This document shows, one piece after another, positions 37,928 through 48,364 of a stretch of DNA of 64,000 nucleotides (position 1 is the first letter of the stretch; every line of letters begins with the position of its first letter). The stretch lies in contig NC_006371.1 of the NCBI RefSeq assembly GCF_000196255.1, forward strand, positions 1,291,236 to 1,355,235, given 5' to 3'. The stretch is from Photobacterium profundum SS9 (GTDB lineage Bacteria; Pseudomonadota; Gammaproteobacteria; Enterobacterales; Vibrionaceae). The position numbers and the translations under genes were made by a program. A model generated the notes under the pieces. It did no database searches. It was not told the origin of the DNA and worked only from the letters and a program-made list of their open reading frames with translations.

Positions 37928-38352
37928 GTTAGCTCCTTGCTTTTAATGAGTATCAGTTAATGACTATGGCTTAATAAGACATTCAAATGCGATCCCTTAG
38001 AATTTAAACAACCGCTTTAAGTAATTAATCTAGCCTCGATTTAACAAATTTGCAACAAGTGTATTTCAATAATGTGTTGCTCGTTTTATGTCTCGTATCT
38101 AGCAGATTACACCTTATGTTCCTTTTACCATGTAGCACGTGATGTATGTTATTGAAGCGTTTACCTCACCTCATTGATTAAGCTTTGAACAGTAATGAAA
38201 GCGGCGTGTGAATTTTCACCGATAAAACGCCACAACCCGTGTTTTATAAGGGCTTAGCGTATTTTTTAGGGTATCCTATGCTCCCTTTTTATAGCTTGTC
38301 GGTATAGCCGACAGGCTTGTGTGCATTTTGCCCTAAATACAGATAGCCTCTT
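37928..38352. other. Intergenic region
   Basis: 425 bases with no gene. A hairpin CTGTCGGC / GCCGACAG-like element lies at about 38297-38316, close to the next gene; it could be an attenuator-type structure. Confidence 0.4.
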
Positions 38353-39423
38353 ATGCTTTACAACGAAAATTTACCAGTAAGATACCCGAAAGGGACGTTC
38401 GCAATGTGGACGGTTTATAGCTTCACGGGCGCATCTATCCTTGCGTCTATTGTCTTTTCTCTGCTTCTATTCTTGTCAATCGATGACGATCCATTGATGA
38501 AGGTGTTATTCGGTGGTTTAGCGGTTATTTTTGAACTAGGTAAGTTTTTTGCTTGGTATGAAGTTGGCGAGCGTAAATCTCGTCGTAATTACAGCGGCAC
38601 CTTTTCTGCCTTCACATTCTATGCAGTTCTTGCTGCTATTTCGATTGGTGGCTCTGTCGGGGGCATTAACAGTGCAACGAATAAAGCACAAGGTCACGTG
38701 AATGTTCAACAAAGTAAAATCAATACATTTAACATGCAGATTGAATCTATTGATCAGCAAATAGCATTGAATAATGATGCCGCAGAAAAATACATCCAAA
38801 TGGAACGTATTGCGATGGGTGTTGCACGTATTCAAAAAGAGAATGAAAAGTTACGCATTCAGCAACAGGAACTGGCTATGCAACGTGATAGCTTACCGAT
38901 TGTAGGGCAAGGTTCGGTGCTTGGTTTAATCGATAGTCTGGCAAAAACGCTGAATATTGGTACACAAACCGCTCAACTTGGTTTGGTGATTTTTCTATCA
39001 GTACTCCTCGATTTCTTTGCTGCGTTCTTTGTTGGTTTAATTGGTGAAGAACAACGTTTTCGTAACCAATTCCGTCGAATCAACCCGATTACTATCGATG
39101 CTTTCAACAATACTGAACCTAAAAGCCCAGAGCTATTAACGCATACGCTTAATCCATCAGATATTGGTACCAGCGAAATCAATGCAGAAATGATGGAAAC
39201 TGCCGCGAAAGAACAAGAAGGCGTTGAACCTAAAACGTTATACGAACAAGCGGTCGACGCATTAAGTAAAAACCAAGTAAATTGTAGCAAACGTGCAATG
39301 GCAAGGTTTCTTAAAACAAGCAGTGATGATATTGATGGTATTTTTAAGCAATTACTCGATGAAGGTTTTGTCAGTAAAAAACCGAATAATCATTACCAAT
39401 GGCATGGCTTAACAGAAAGTTAA
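38353..39423 (+). CDS. Four-TM membrane protein with coiled coil and C-terminal winged-helix-like domain
   Basis: 356 aa, family not recognised. Three TM segments at about 16-40, 48-68 and 80-100, a long coiled coil (about 112-180, rich in Gln/Glu), a fourth TM (about 207-232), a linker, and a C-terminal 60-residue domain (LYEQAVDALSKNQVNCSKRA, then FLKTSSDDIDGIFKQLLDEG) that looks like a winged helix reading a DNA or protein partner. This fusion of membrane, coiled coil and helix-turn-helix is unusual. It resembles plasmid- and phage-borne membrane proteins. The ATG at 38353 has a weak ribosome site. Terminator follows. Confidence 0.65.
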   Translation: MLYNENLPVRYPKGTFAMWTVYSFTGASILASIVFSLLLFLSIDDDPLMKVLFGGLAVIFELGKFFAWYEVGERKSRRNYSGTFSAFTFYAVLAAISIGGSVGGINSATNKAQGHVNVQQSKINTFNMQIESIDQQIALNNDAAEKYIQMERIAMGVARIQKENEKLRIQQQELAMQRDSLPIVGQGSVLGLIDSLAKTLNIGTQTAQLGLVIFLSVLLDFFAAFFVGLIGEEQRFRNQFRRINPITIDAFNNTEPKSPELLTHTLNPSDIGTSEINAEMMETAAKEQEGVEPKTLYEQAVDALSKNQVNCSKRAMARFLKTSSDDIDGIFKQLLDEGFVSKKPNNHYQWHGLTES

Positions 39424-39453
39424 TACGCGCTAAATCAAACAGTATTCTTAAGA

Positions 39454-39482
39454 GACTCATCAGATTGATGGGTCTTTTTTTA
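39454..39482 (+). terminator. Rho-independent terminator
   Basis: GACTCATC-agatt-GATGGGTC (one G-U pair) followed by eight T. Confidence 0.85.
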
Positions 39483-39532
39483 TCACCCGTTATTTTGGAT
39501 GTTGACGACGGTGATATTGCTTAGGCATAAAA

Positions 39533-39560
39533 TAAGAGCAAGCATAATGGCTTGCTCTTA
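39533..39560 (-). terminator. hppD terminator
   Basis: Perfect 11-bp stem TAAGAGCAAGC / GCTTGCTCTTA, 6-nt loop, followed on the minus strand by TTTTATG. Confidence 0.75.
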
Positions 39561-39580
39561 CTCGCTACTCACCCATTTGT

Positions 39581-40651
39581 CTATGTCGCATCAATCACAC
39601 CGCGGCGTATTTGATCTAACTCGATAGACTCAAACAATGCTTGGAAATTGCCCTCTCCAAACCCTTCATTACCCTTACGTTGAATAATCTCGAAGAACAC
39701 AGGCCCGATAACAGTATTCGTGAAAATTTGTAAAAGAATGCCAGTGTCATCACCATCGATCAGAATATTGAGATCTTTTAGCTTTGCCACATCTTCTTCA
39801 TGCCCTTTCACTCGCTTATTAACCCCTTCATAATAAGTATGGGGTGTTTCCATAAAGGGTAATCCCCCCTCTTTCAGCTTTTTGACTGTACTGTAAATGT
39901 CTTGGGTGCTTAGCGCGATATGCTGAATACCTTCACCGTTGTATTTCTCAAGGTATTCTGCAATTTGTGATTTATCATCGTGCGATTCATTAATAGGGAT
40001 ACGAATTTTACCGCATGGCGCAGTTAAGGCTCGCGACAGTAGCCCTGTCGATTTACCTTTTATATCAAAATGGCGAATCTCATGAAAATTGGCAATTTTC
40101 TCATAAAAACTCGCCCAAAGATCCATATTGCCACGTTTCACGTTATGGGTAAGGTGATCCAAGTTTTCTAAACCAGCATCTAAACTGGCTAAACGCTGCT
40201 TATAATCAGGATAATAATCAAAATCGATTTCATAAATATCATGCTCGCCGAAACGATCAACCAGATAAATGAGCGATTCGCCAATGCCATAAATGGCTGG
40301 AATATTCAGTTCCATTGGCCCTGCTTGCGCGGCACATGCTGTTGCACCTTTTTCTACCGCATAAGCCAATGCTGCATTAGAATCGGCAACACGAAACGCC
40401 ATGGCATTTACGCTTGCACCATGCGTACTCGCAAATCCTGCAGCTTGTGAATGGCCTTCGCTATTTACTATGAAATTAATATCACCTTGTCGGAATAGCC
40501 ACACTGCTTTATGTTTATGTTTTGCAATTTCAGCAAAACCCATTAGTCTAAATAGGTTTTTTAGATTAGCAATACCTTCTGGGGTTGGCGCGGTATATTC
40601 AACAAACTCAAAGCCATCCGTTCCCATTGGATTAAAGTTAGTGTTTTCCAT
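39581..40651 (-). CDS. hppD: 4-hydroxyphenylpyruvate dioxygenase
   Basis: 356 aa, two vicinal-oxygen-chelate domains. Iron ligands are visible in LDHLTHNV (His), IQHIALST (His) and FFEIIQRKG (Glu). Converts hydroxyphenylpyruvate to homogentisate, the substrate of HmgA 17 kb away. I start at 40651 (MENTNFNPMGTDGFEF) because GAGG lies 8 nt upstream. Not in an operon with hmgA; separate control likely. Confidence 0.95.
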   Translation of the reverse strand: MENTNFNPMGTDGFEFVEYTAPTPEGIANLKNLFRLMGFAEIAKHKHKAVWLFRQGDINFIVNSEGHSQAAGFASTHGASVNAMAFRVADSNAALAYAVEKGATACAAQAGPMELNIPAIYGIGESLIYLVDRFGEHDIYEIDFDYYPDYKQRLASLDAGLENLDHLTHNVKRGNMDLWASFYEKIANFHEIRHFDIKGKSTGLLSRALTAPCGKIRIPINESHDDKSQIAEYLEKYNGEGIQHIALSTQDIYSTVKKLKEGGLPFMETPHTYYEGVNKRVKGHEEDVAKLKDLNILIDGDDTGILLQIFTNTVIGPVFFEIIQRKGNEGFGEGNFQALFESIELDQIRRGVIDAT

Positions 40652-41014
40652 CCGTTTATCCTCACTTTGTGTTGGCATTAATGTTAGCCACTTAATTGTT
40701 TTATCAATCTTCGTTACTACTTATAGGATTAGCATTAATGAGCTGATAATGAGAAGTCACACGGCGAAACGATGTTAATGAAATGTAAACAAACAGCGTA
40801 AACATGGCTTGCCATCCTTTGATTGAATGAATGAACTAACCAGCTTTCTGCGATGAAGAGTCTATGGCAATCTCACATAACACCCGTTATCTGCACTTTA
40901 TGTGTTTAACACAATTTTTATTTATGCAGTTTTGCTATCATTTTGCTTAGCTTTACAGCGTTATGTTTTTAAGGGTGTATTCTTATACTTAGCAATGCAT
41001 AAAAAGGGGTAACA
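40652..41014. other. Divergent intergenic region hppD / CHAD gene
   Basis: About 360 bases with no gene; upstream regions of both neighbours. No TyrR box as clear as at 22344. Confidence 0.4.
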
Positions 41015-41992
41015 ATGAATGTAACAAAGCGGGATAAATTAGCACTTCCTTCACGTAAGAAAGACAAAATTAAACTATCAGCTAAAAAAGAGGTTTATCT
41101 TCCCGTTCATTCTTATCTCTTTGCTGAGTTTAATCATGCTCGTAAACATGAGTCGGGATTACTAAGAGATGATGACAGTGAATTTTTACATCAATATCGA
41201 GTATCACTTCGTCGATGCCGTGCTATCACAACGTTGATGAAGGATATTTTTCAACCTGAACATAGTGAAGCATTAACAAGTAACCTAAAGATATTAATGC
41301 AAAAAACCAATCGACTACGCGATCTAGATGTCTACCTACTGAAGATGGATGACTACTTTGATTGTTTAGAACACAAACATCATCAAGGATTAGCACGTTT
41401 TTTTGATGATTTACAAAGCCAACGCAGAAAAAGCTTTAAAGAAGTAAAGCAATGGATAAAAACAGATAGCTATCAGCAGCAGTGCCTAGAACTACAAGGG
41501 GTGATTGAACAATTAAAACAGAACCCATTAGATGAGGGGAAAAAACCAAGTCTGATATATGGAAAAAAAATGATCAATAATAGATACCATAAAGTATTGA
41601 TTATATGCCAAGCATTAACCCTAAATAGTAGCGATGATGCCATTCATCATCTGCGTATAGAATGTAAAAAATTACGTTACCTATTGGCGTATTTTTCTCC
41701 CCTATTTTTAAACGAAATCATTACCAAACAAATTTCCACATTAAAAGTGTTACAAGACAGCTTAGGGTTATTTAATGACTCTTCCGTTCAGCAGATATTC
41801 TTAGCTGACTATTTAACCGCTCGTAAACCCACCAGCCATCGGTACCTAGCAGTCGATCAATTACTCACTATTACTCAAAAAGAGCACCTCGCAGCAAAAC
41901 AGAACATCATAAAGCAACTTTCACAATTCACTGATTCAACAAATATTAAAAGCTATGATGCACTTTACGCTCTACCGTCTACAACAAGCTAA
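41015..41992 (+). CDS. CHAD-domain protein
   Basis: 325 aa. Conserved His/Arg-rich CHAD blocks: LHQYRVSLRRCRAI near residue 50, NRLRDLDVYL and IHHLRIECKKLRYLLAYF near 212. CHAD domains bind polyphosphate through these positive helices. No fused triphosphatase. Cytoplasmic; GGGG-rich ribosome site. Confidence 0.88.
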   Translation: MNVTKRDKLALPSRKKDKIKLSAKKEVYLPVHSYLFAEFNHARKHESGLLRDDDSEFLHQYRVSLRRCRAITTLMKDIFQPEHSEALTSNLKILMQKTNRLRDLDVYLLKMDDYFDCLEHKHHQGLARFFDDLQSQRRKSFKEVKQWIKTDSYQQQCLELQGVIEQLKQNPLDEGKKPSLIYGKKMINNRYHKVLIICQALTLNSSDDAIHHLRIECKKLRYLLAYFSPLFLNEIITKQISTLKVLQDSLGLFNDSSVQQIFLADYLTARKPTSHRYLAVDQLLTITQKEHLAAKQNIIKQLSQFTDSTNIKSYDALYALPSTTS

Positions 41993-42081
41993 TAACGCCA
42001 CCTAGACTGTCTCTTCTCGATAACATCTAACGGCGTTTTCATCATTTAACATTCGATTGTTTGACGATAGCAAGTCTATGA

Positions 42082-42564
42082 TTATGCCTTTAACGCTCGA
42101 ACAATATCAGCTTCCATCGATTCTGGTTTCTTGGTCGGAGCAAAACGCTTTAATGGTTTACCATCACGACTAATCATGAATTTAGTAAAATTCCATTTCA
42201 CCTTAGAGCCAAATGTACCAGGTAATGCTTTCACTAAATATTGAAATAGCGCGTGGCTATCCGCACCATTTACATCAACTTTCGCAAACATTGGAAAATC
42301 GACACCATAATTAATTAAACATGATTCGGCGATATCTGTATTCTCACCAGGTTCTTGCCCACCAAATTGATTACATGGGAAACCAATAATGACTAAACCT
42401 TGGTCTTTATATTTTGCATACAAATCTTGTAGGCCGCGATATTGAGGTGTAAAACCACATTCACTCGCCGTGTTTACTACAAGTACGAGCTTGCCTGCAA
42501 ACTCATTCATCGATACGCTTTCACCACGTATATTATCTGCTGATATGTCATAAAAAGTCGTCAT
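42082..42564 (-). CDS. Glutathione peroxidase family protein
   Basis: 160 aa. Cys-type active site (NTASECGFTPQY), GFPCNQFGGQEPG and KWNFTKFMI give the peroxidase tetrad (Cys, Gln, Trp, Asn). Probably thioredoxin- or glutathione-dependent peroxidase, BtuE-like. I take the third ATG of an ATG triplet (42564); the upstream extension is unlikely. Confidence 0.9.
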   Translation of the reverse strand: MTTFYDISADNIRGESVSMNEFAGKLVLVVNTASECGFTPQYRGLQDLYAKYKDQGLVIIGFPCNQFGGQEPGENTDIAESCLINYGVDFPMFAKVDVNGADSHALFQYLVKALPGTFGSKVKWNFTKFMISRDGKPLKRFAPTKKPESMEADIVRALKA

Positions 42565-42709
42565 CATCATTCTCACACGTATATGGGGATAAAAAAACCA
42601 TTCTGCTTCCACTATAGCAAGTGATTTTAGAGCCAAATATCTAATTCGTTATTTTTCCAACCTAATCACGTATAATGTGGAAAGATTTTTGTACTTAATG
42701 ACTTAGAGC

Positions 42710-43270
42710 ATGACAGACTTACAGACGGAACTAAAAGTAATAGGCTTAGAGCAACTCGCCTTTGATGACCAGCAACGCATCGAACTTGACCAGTTTATTA
42801 CGGTTTGTTCGCCTTTTTTTGACTCTGTATGCCAGCAAAAGCCTGATAGCCCTCGTCATGATTTACTACTAGGTGTAATGACCAAGGCTCAGAACGAAGC
42901 TCAACTGGATTTTGAGCAAAAGCGTCAAAGCCTTCATAATATGCAGCAAGTCTTTAAGAAAACAGTAGGTAAAGAACATGCTGATAAGTTAGTACCAACA
43001 GATAGTAACCAGCTTATTGTTATCACAACATTGTGGTTACTCGTTCAAGGCTATCAGGGTATTGATTTTAGCTACGCCAATGATCACGCAACAGAGGTTG
43101 CTAACCTGCTATCGGATGATAAAGAAAGTGATTCTTCTACACATACCGACACGCTTCGTTCTGGTTTTATGCAAGCTTATTATATTAGTGTTGATAACGC
43201 GCAAGCAAATAAGCCAGCCACCAACATGATGGATAAAATGAAACAGTGGTTACAACGTTCGTTCTTTTAG
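42710..43270 (+). CDS. Hypothetical protein
   Basis: 186 aa, soluble, mostly helical, no recognised domain; central hydrophobic helix VITTLWLLVQGYQGIDF and basic C-terminus MMDKMKQWLQRSFF. Separate transcription unit divergent from the peroxidase gene. Confidence 0.6.
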   Translation: MTDLQTELKVIGLEQLAFDDQQRIELDQFITVCSPFFDSVCQQKPDSPRHDLLLGVMTKAQNEAQLDFEQKRQSLHNMQQVFKKTVGKEHADKLVPTDSNQLIVITTLWLLVQGYQGIDFSYANDHATEVANLLSDDKESDSSTHTDTLRSGFMQAYYISVDNAQANKPATNMMDKMKQWLQRSFF

Positions 43271-43302
43271 CATTTGAATGTTTGATGTTTGAAAGAAAAA
43301 AC

Positions 43303-43339
43303 GAATGTGTCATGATAGAAAAACATTCATGACACATTC
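43303..43339 (-). terminator. Strong hairpin terminator for adenine deaminase gene
   Basis: Perfect 13-bp stem GAATGTGTCATGA / TCATGACACATTC followed on the minus strand by GTTTTTTCTTTC. Confidence 0.85.
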
Positions 43340-43450
43340 CTGTTCACAATGCATATATTCATAGCATAGATATTGAGCTTCCATTCAAGGCATTTCCATC
43401 CGCGATATACTCATGCCGAGTACACCGACGAAAAGCACGCCAATGCTTAT

Positions 43451-44470
43451 TCATAAAATGGGCTTTAATTGCTTATCAATATAATGTTGCAGCATTTCTT
43501 TATAGGCAGTTTTCTCTTCCAATGTGAGAAAGCTTGCTTCGATTGCATTCTCGGTAAACTTAGCCAGTTCACGTTTTGATGGGTTAAGAGCATGCGCGAC
43601 AGCAAGGAAGTTATCTACCATATAACCACCAAAATAAGCAGGATCATCAGAATTTACCGTCACACATAATCCTTTGCGCAATAACTCGACAATATTGTGA
43701 TCACGCATATGATCAAACACTTTGAGCTTTACATTCGATAACGGACAGACAGTGAGTGGTATTTGCTTTTTCACTAAATGCTGTACTAAAGATTCATCTT
43801 CAATGCACCTCACTCCGTGATCGACACGAGAAATGTGCAACATGTCTAACCCATCCCAAATATTGCTTGCGGGTCCTTCTTCACCCGCGTGTGCAACCGT
43901 TAAAAAGCCAAGTTCTTTCGCTTGTTCAAAAACACGCTTGAATTTTTCAGGTGGATGACCTTGCTCAGATGAATCTAAACCAACACCAATGATTTTATCT
44001 TTATATGGCAATGCTTGTTGAAGGGTTTCAATCGCATCTTCTTCGCTTAAATGACGTAGAAAACACATAATTGTGTGGCTACTGATATTAAGTTGTTCTT
44101 GGCCATCCTCTAACGCACGAGTTATTCCGTTAATAACGGCATCAAAAGGAACACCACGGGCAGTGTGCGTTTGGGGGTCAAAAAAGATCTCAGTATGAAT
44201 AACGTGATCCGCCTTACACCTTTTTAAGTAAGCCCACGTCAAATCATAAAAATCTTGCTCGTGTAACAAAACTTGAGCCCCCTGATAATAAAGATCGAGA
44301 AAAGATTGTAGATCATCAAAATCATAGGCTGCTTGTACTTGAGCAACAGTCTCATAGGGTAAATCAATGCTATTGCGCTTAGCTAACGCAAACATGAGTT
44401 CTGGCTCTAGGGTCCCTTCGATGTGTAAATGCAGCTCAACCTTAGGTAACGTCTTTATGAATCCATCCAT
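43451..44470 (-). CDS. Adenine deaminase (adenosine deaminase-like, type 2)
   Basis: 339 aa TIM-barrel metallohydrolase. Zinc motif [22 protein letters not shown] (His, Glu), RVDHGVR and [25 protein letters not shown] and [15 protein letters not shown] match adenine deaminases of the Pseudomonas PA0148 type better than true adenosine deaminases (which have HLDG). Converts adenine to hypoxanthine. Start at 44470 follows AAAGGAAAT. Confidence 0.85.
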   Translation of the reverse strand: MDGFIKTLPKVELHLHIEGTLEPELMFALAKRNSIDLPYETVAQVQAAYDFDDLQSFLDLYYQGAQVLLHEQDFYDLTWAYLKRCKADHVIHTEIFFDPQTHTARGVPFDAVINGITRALEDGQEQLNISSHTIMCFLRHLSEEDAIETLQQALPYKDKIIGVGLDSSEQGHPPEKFKRVFEQAKELGFLTVAHAGEEGPASNIWDGLDMLHISRVDHGVRCIEDESLVQHLVKKQIPLTVCPLSNVKLKVFDHMRDHNIVELLRKGLCVTVNSDDPAYFGGYMVDNFLAVAHALNPSKRELAKFTENAIEASFLTLEEKTAYKEMLQHYIDKQLKPIL

Positions 44471-44669
44471 ATTATTTCCTTTCATTATTTAGACAGCATT
44501 AGAGATAAATACTTTAACAATAGTGTAGCCAACCAGAATCAACATATGCGTCGATTTTCCTTTTAAACAAAACATTCAACTATGTTCTAAGATTATCTCT
44601 ATCGACTATATTTTCTAACCTTTTAAGCGAATAACAACATTCCACATATTATTAATGACGAGACACTCA

Positions 44670-45767
44670 ATGAATAATCAAACGCCCGACGACAAGAAAC
44701 AGAGTCAATTCTTTATCAATAACATGGTCGAGTCAGCAATACGTGTTGGCTTGTTATTTATTTTATTAGCGTGGTCTTACGGTATTGTAAAACCCTTTCT
44801 AATTCCCGTTTTGTGGGGTGCTATTATTGCCGTAGCCCTCATGCCATTAACAGTAAAGCTTGAAAATATGTTGAAAGGCAAACGAGGCTTATCAGCCACC
44901 GTCATTGCATTTATTGGTATTCTGATCCTAATTGTTCCTTTTGTTATGTTTTCTATTTCAATGGTTGAATCAGTTGAAGGTATCACCAGCACCATCAGCT
45001 CTGGTACGTTGAAAATTCCAGGCCCGACAGAACGAATTGCAAATATTCCCATTATTGGTCAGCAAATTTTCGATGTATGGCAACTTTTTTCGACCAACCT
45101 AGAAAAAGCTTTCACAAAATTCTTACCACAACTAACATCCGGTTTGGCAATGATGGCATCGGTTATTGGTAACAGTATCGTCAGCATCTTGATGTTTGTT
45201 ATATCACTGTTAATTTCAGCCGCTTTTATGGCGAATGCAACTAGCATTTCAAAATCCGTCAATACACTTTCCGTTCGTATTGCGGGTGCACACGGCGAAG
45301 AATGGGCAACGCTATGCACAGCAACGATCCGTAGTGTGTTATTGGGGGTTGTCGGGGTTGCCTGCATTCAGGCATTTCTAGTGGGTATCGGTGTTTTCGC
45401 AATTGGTTTGCCTACCGCAGGGTTAATTACCATTTTGGTTCTAGTACTCGCTATTGCTCAGCTTCCTGCTTTATTGGTTGTCGCACCCGTTATTGCCTAT
45501 GTATATTCCATTCATGACTCAACAACTGCCACCATTTTTGCAGTATGGACTTTACTTGCAGGGTTAAGTGACAACTTCTTAAAACCTTTATTAATGGGCC
45601 GTGGATTAGATATTCCTATGCCTGTCATATTACTGGGCGCAATAGGTGGCATGGTGTCATCTGGCATACTAGGGCTATTTATCGGCCCTGTTATACTGGC
45701 TATTTGGTATCAACTGTTTAATGAGTGGATGCATGAAAGTGAAAAAGCAGATAGCCAAGCTCAATAA
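44670..45767 (+). CDS. AI-2E family transporter (PerM/YdiK-like)
   Basis: 365 aa with about eight TM segments. The family signature region GLPTAGLITILVLVLAIAQL and the C-terminal LLGAIGGMVSSGILGLFIGP are present. Members export small molecules or protons; substrate unknown. ATG at 44670 or 44655. Confidence 0.82.
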   Translation: MNNQTPDDKKQSQFFINNMVESAIRVGLLFILLAWSYGIVKPFLIPVLWGAIIAVALMPLTVKLENMLKGKRGLSATVIAFIGILILIVPFVMFSISMVESVEGITSTISSGTLKIPGPTERIANIPIIGQQIFDVWQLFSTNLEKAFTKFLPQLTSGLAMMASVIGNSIVSILMFVISLLISAAFMANATSISKSVNTLSVRIAGAHGEEWATLCTATIRSVLLGVVGVACIQAFLVGIGVFAIGLPTAGLITILVLVLAIAQLPALLVVAPVIAYVYSIHDSTTATIFAVWTLLAGLSDNFLKPLLMGRGLDIPMPVILLGAIGGMVSSGILGLFIGPVILAIWYQLFNEWMHESEKADSQAQ

Positions 45768-45955
45768 TCAAAACTGTGAGTGCCCGTACTCTTAACAACT
45801 CTCACTTTGTGGGGGGGATTTCGATTTCCCCACCCAGTTAGATCCCACATATTTCATAATAAATTTCTGCTATTTCACACATAACTCTCCCCTTGCGGTA
45901 AAAAATACGTAGAATGCCCCCATGTTAAGTGTCACCACATGGATGCAAATTAAAT

Positions 45956-46483
45956 ATGAAGATCATGGAAATTGATAAAGCTGTTTATCGTAAGAATATC
46001 AATCGAGTGATTGGGGTTTTTGTTGGCAGTTTAGCCGTATTATCTCTCGCGTTTGGTGCAGCATTAATTGCGGTGTTTGGTGCTGAAACAGTTGACCCAT
46101 CTGGTTCTACAGGCAATTTTTATCTCAATTTGATCGGTGTAGTTTTGGCTGCTATCGTTTGTGTCAGTGTACTAAGTCGATTCAAAGATAACCCATATCT
46201 TAAGGAAATCTATTACGTTTGGCAGTTAAAGCAACTGCACAATAAAATTTATCGAAAACTGACTAAGATAAAAAACAGAGCAACATTGCATGATATTAAT
46301 GCACTAATAATACTAAAATTCTATTATGCAAGCTTAAAGCAAGTTTACTTACTGGATAACAACTCACTCACATTACCAACATTAGAAAAAGACATTGCCA
46401 AATTAGACTCTCAAATTATGTCGCAAAATTTAACAATTTCTACTGATCAATTTGAAGCTGATTTATTAAATAAGATTGTTTAG
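45956..46483 (+). CDS. DUF3087-type membrane protein
   Basis: 175 aa with two TM helices (about 14-38 and 55-75), then a cytoplasmic helical part (NPYLKEIYYVWQLKQLHNKI). Matches the DUF3087 architecture known from Vibrio and Shewanella. Function unknown. An upstream in-frame ATG at 45929 is less likely. Confidence 0.7.
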   Translation: MKIMEIDKAVYRKNINRVIGVFVGSLAVLSLAFGAALIAVFGAETVDPSGSTGNFYLNLIGVVLAAIVCVSVLSRFKDNPYLKEIYYVWQLKQLHNKIYRKLTKIKNRATLHDINALIILKFYYASLKQVYLLDNNSLTLPTLEKDIAKLDSQIMSQNLTISTDQFEADLLNKIV

Positions 46484-47187
46484 TCATATTAATAACTAAT
46501 GTGAAACACGACCAGCATACATTTAATTACATGTAGCTGGTCAAATTCGCCTCTACGACAAACTTGACCATTTAGGACTGACGTAAAAATACACTGTAAA
46601 CCCATAGTGCTGATTAAACGTATCACCACTCTCATACGGCATGCTTAAAGTTAAAAATATAGTGAAAAAAAGTCTGACTCCCAATCGTCATTTTTGTGAA
46701 TTGCCCTCAGTTCAAACCAATTCTTTATCTTTTGAATCATTCTCATTACTCCTTATAGATAAACATTATCTACAGCCATGCTGATATACTTCATTGTGAT
46801 AGTAACTCAAGTCATTGAACTTTAATCGCTTATATTCTACCCTAAAACATTCAGCTTACACGTGTAAGCTGACTCAGGGTACAACTGTACGCTGAATTAT
46901 CGCTAAGATCAACAATCTAAAGTGAATACTCTACTTTGATAAATGTAACAAAATAAGACAGCAAAAAAGAGAGGGGGAACAGCAATAAAAATGCTACATC
47001 ATTTAAATAAGCATACCGTCGATAACATCATTACTGTATATTATTTTACTGTTCAGTGATTCTGTTGGCATAAAACGAATACAATAAAAACAGTTGTGAA
47101 TATAAAAATGCCTGACACATAAATCATTGCACTTATTTACAGCCACCAATACTAATAAATATAATTATTATCTTTAACATTTAAAAT
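46484..47187. other. Non-coding region before the integron/IS block
   Basis: About 700 bases with no gene. Contains the palindrome at 46852. No attC-like site is visible. Confidence 0.5.
46852..46871. repeat. Perfect 20-bp palindrome
   Basis: CAGCTTACACGTGTAAGCTG is its own reverse complement. It lies more than 350 bp from any gene start; nearby CAGGGTACAACTGTACGCTG is a looser second dyad. Confidence 0.6.
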
Positions 47188-48320
47188 GTGGTCATTTCCA
47201 GTATGTCGTCATACGTTAAACCTACAGCCGTCAAGTAAGCACCGCTGGAGTAATACAATAAGTGCAACAGATTAAAATTTGATAAGTGAGTCAGTTGAAG
47301 GAAGAATTTTAGCTCTCACACATAAATTCAAGTCTGTTATGAATGAATACAACAAACAGTACCAACAACTGACTCAAGAACCACGATACCAGATTTCTGC
47401 CCTCCGTAAAGTGGGGATGGCACTGAGAGATATCGCCAAAGAGATCGGCGTACATTACAACACTGTTAGTCGGAAGCTGAGGAGAAATTCGCCCCAAACT
47501 GGATACGACCCTGTTGCCGCCCACAAGTTTAGTGATGTACGAAAACGAACGTCTCTAAAAGCGAGCAAACGAAATGACCATACAGATGAAATAATCCGTA
47601 ATTCTGTCATGTTAGAGTGGTCTCCAGAGGCAATCAGTCAGCGAATAGTGGTTGAATGCAAGATCGGAGAGAAGCTGAGTCGCATTACGATCTACAGGCG
47701 TATTGAAGAGAACAGGTTGCAAGGTGGCAACCTGTATCGCAACCTGCCGAGGTTTGGAAAAACTCATTGGAAAGGCGGAAAACGCAATAAAAAAGCAGGA
47801 GTTAGGTTAATCCCTGATCGAATAGACATAGCAGAACGACCTGATGTTGTAGATGCACGGGAGCGACTAGATAACAGGAAAGGTGACACAGTGCATGGTC
47901 AAGGAGCACACCTTGTGACATTAGTTGATCGCGCGAACCGCTTTACGCTCGCAAAACGTGTTTTTAGCAAAACTAAAAATGAAGTCTCAGATGCGATGAT
48001 CTCGATGCTCGAAAAAGTTAACTCCGTACTGACCGTGACGTTGGATAATGGGGGTGAATTTGCTGGTCACGTTCGCGTATCAGAGGCAACGGGTGCTGAC
48101 GTGTACTTTGCAAAGCCTTACGCAAGTTGGCAACGAGGAACCAATGAAAATACCAATGGTCGGATCCGGCGTTTCTGGCCAAAGAAATTCGACATGGCAA
48201 CTCTTACAGAGAAGGCTATTGAGGATAGGATTTTCATGCTGAACCTCACTCCTAGAAAAGTATTGGGAGGGCTAACACCCTTTGAGGCCTTTACTGACAA
48301 TATATTAAAAAAGTGACCAC
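47188..48320 (+). mobile_element. IS30-family insertion sequence
   Basis: About 1.13 kb bounded by candidate inverted ends GTGGTCA (47188) and TGACCAC (48314-48320). The right boundary is doubtful: sequence from about 48290 on also matches the tails of the ORF-less cassettes, so the true end may be inside or just after the gene. No target duplication identified. Confidence 0.6.
47339..48316 (+). CDS. IS30-family transposase
   Basis: 325 aa. N-terminal YQQLTQEPRYQISALRKVG with helix-turn-helix MALRDIAKEIGVHYNTVSR, then the DDE core: LVDRANRF (first Asp region), TLDNGGEFAGH and KPYASWQRGTNENTNG with the catalytic Glu. I start at 47339; a TTG at 47279 is possible. The last residues (TDNILKK) may come from flanking cassette DNA. 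Confidence 0.88.
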   Translation: MNEYNKQYQQLTQEPRYQISALRKVGMALRDIAKEIGVHYNTVSRKLRRNSPQTGYDPVAAHKFSDVRKRTSLKASKRNDHTDEIIRNSVMLEWSPEAISQRIVVECKIGEKLSRITIYRRIEENRLQGGNLYRNLPRFGKTHWKGGKRNKKAGVRLIPDRIDIAERPDVVDARERLDNRKGDTVHGQGAHLVTLVDRANRFTLAKRVFSKTKNEVSDAMISMLEKVNSVLTVTLDNGGEFAGHVRVSEATGADVYFAKPYASWQRGTNENTNGRIRRFWPKKFDMATLTEKAIEDRIFMLNLTPRKVLGGLTPFEAFTDNILKK

Positions 48321-48364
48321 TTGCCGACGACCAAACCATAAAGATAATGGCAAGATGGAGGTTA

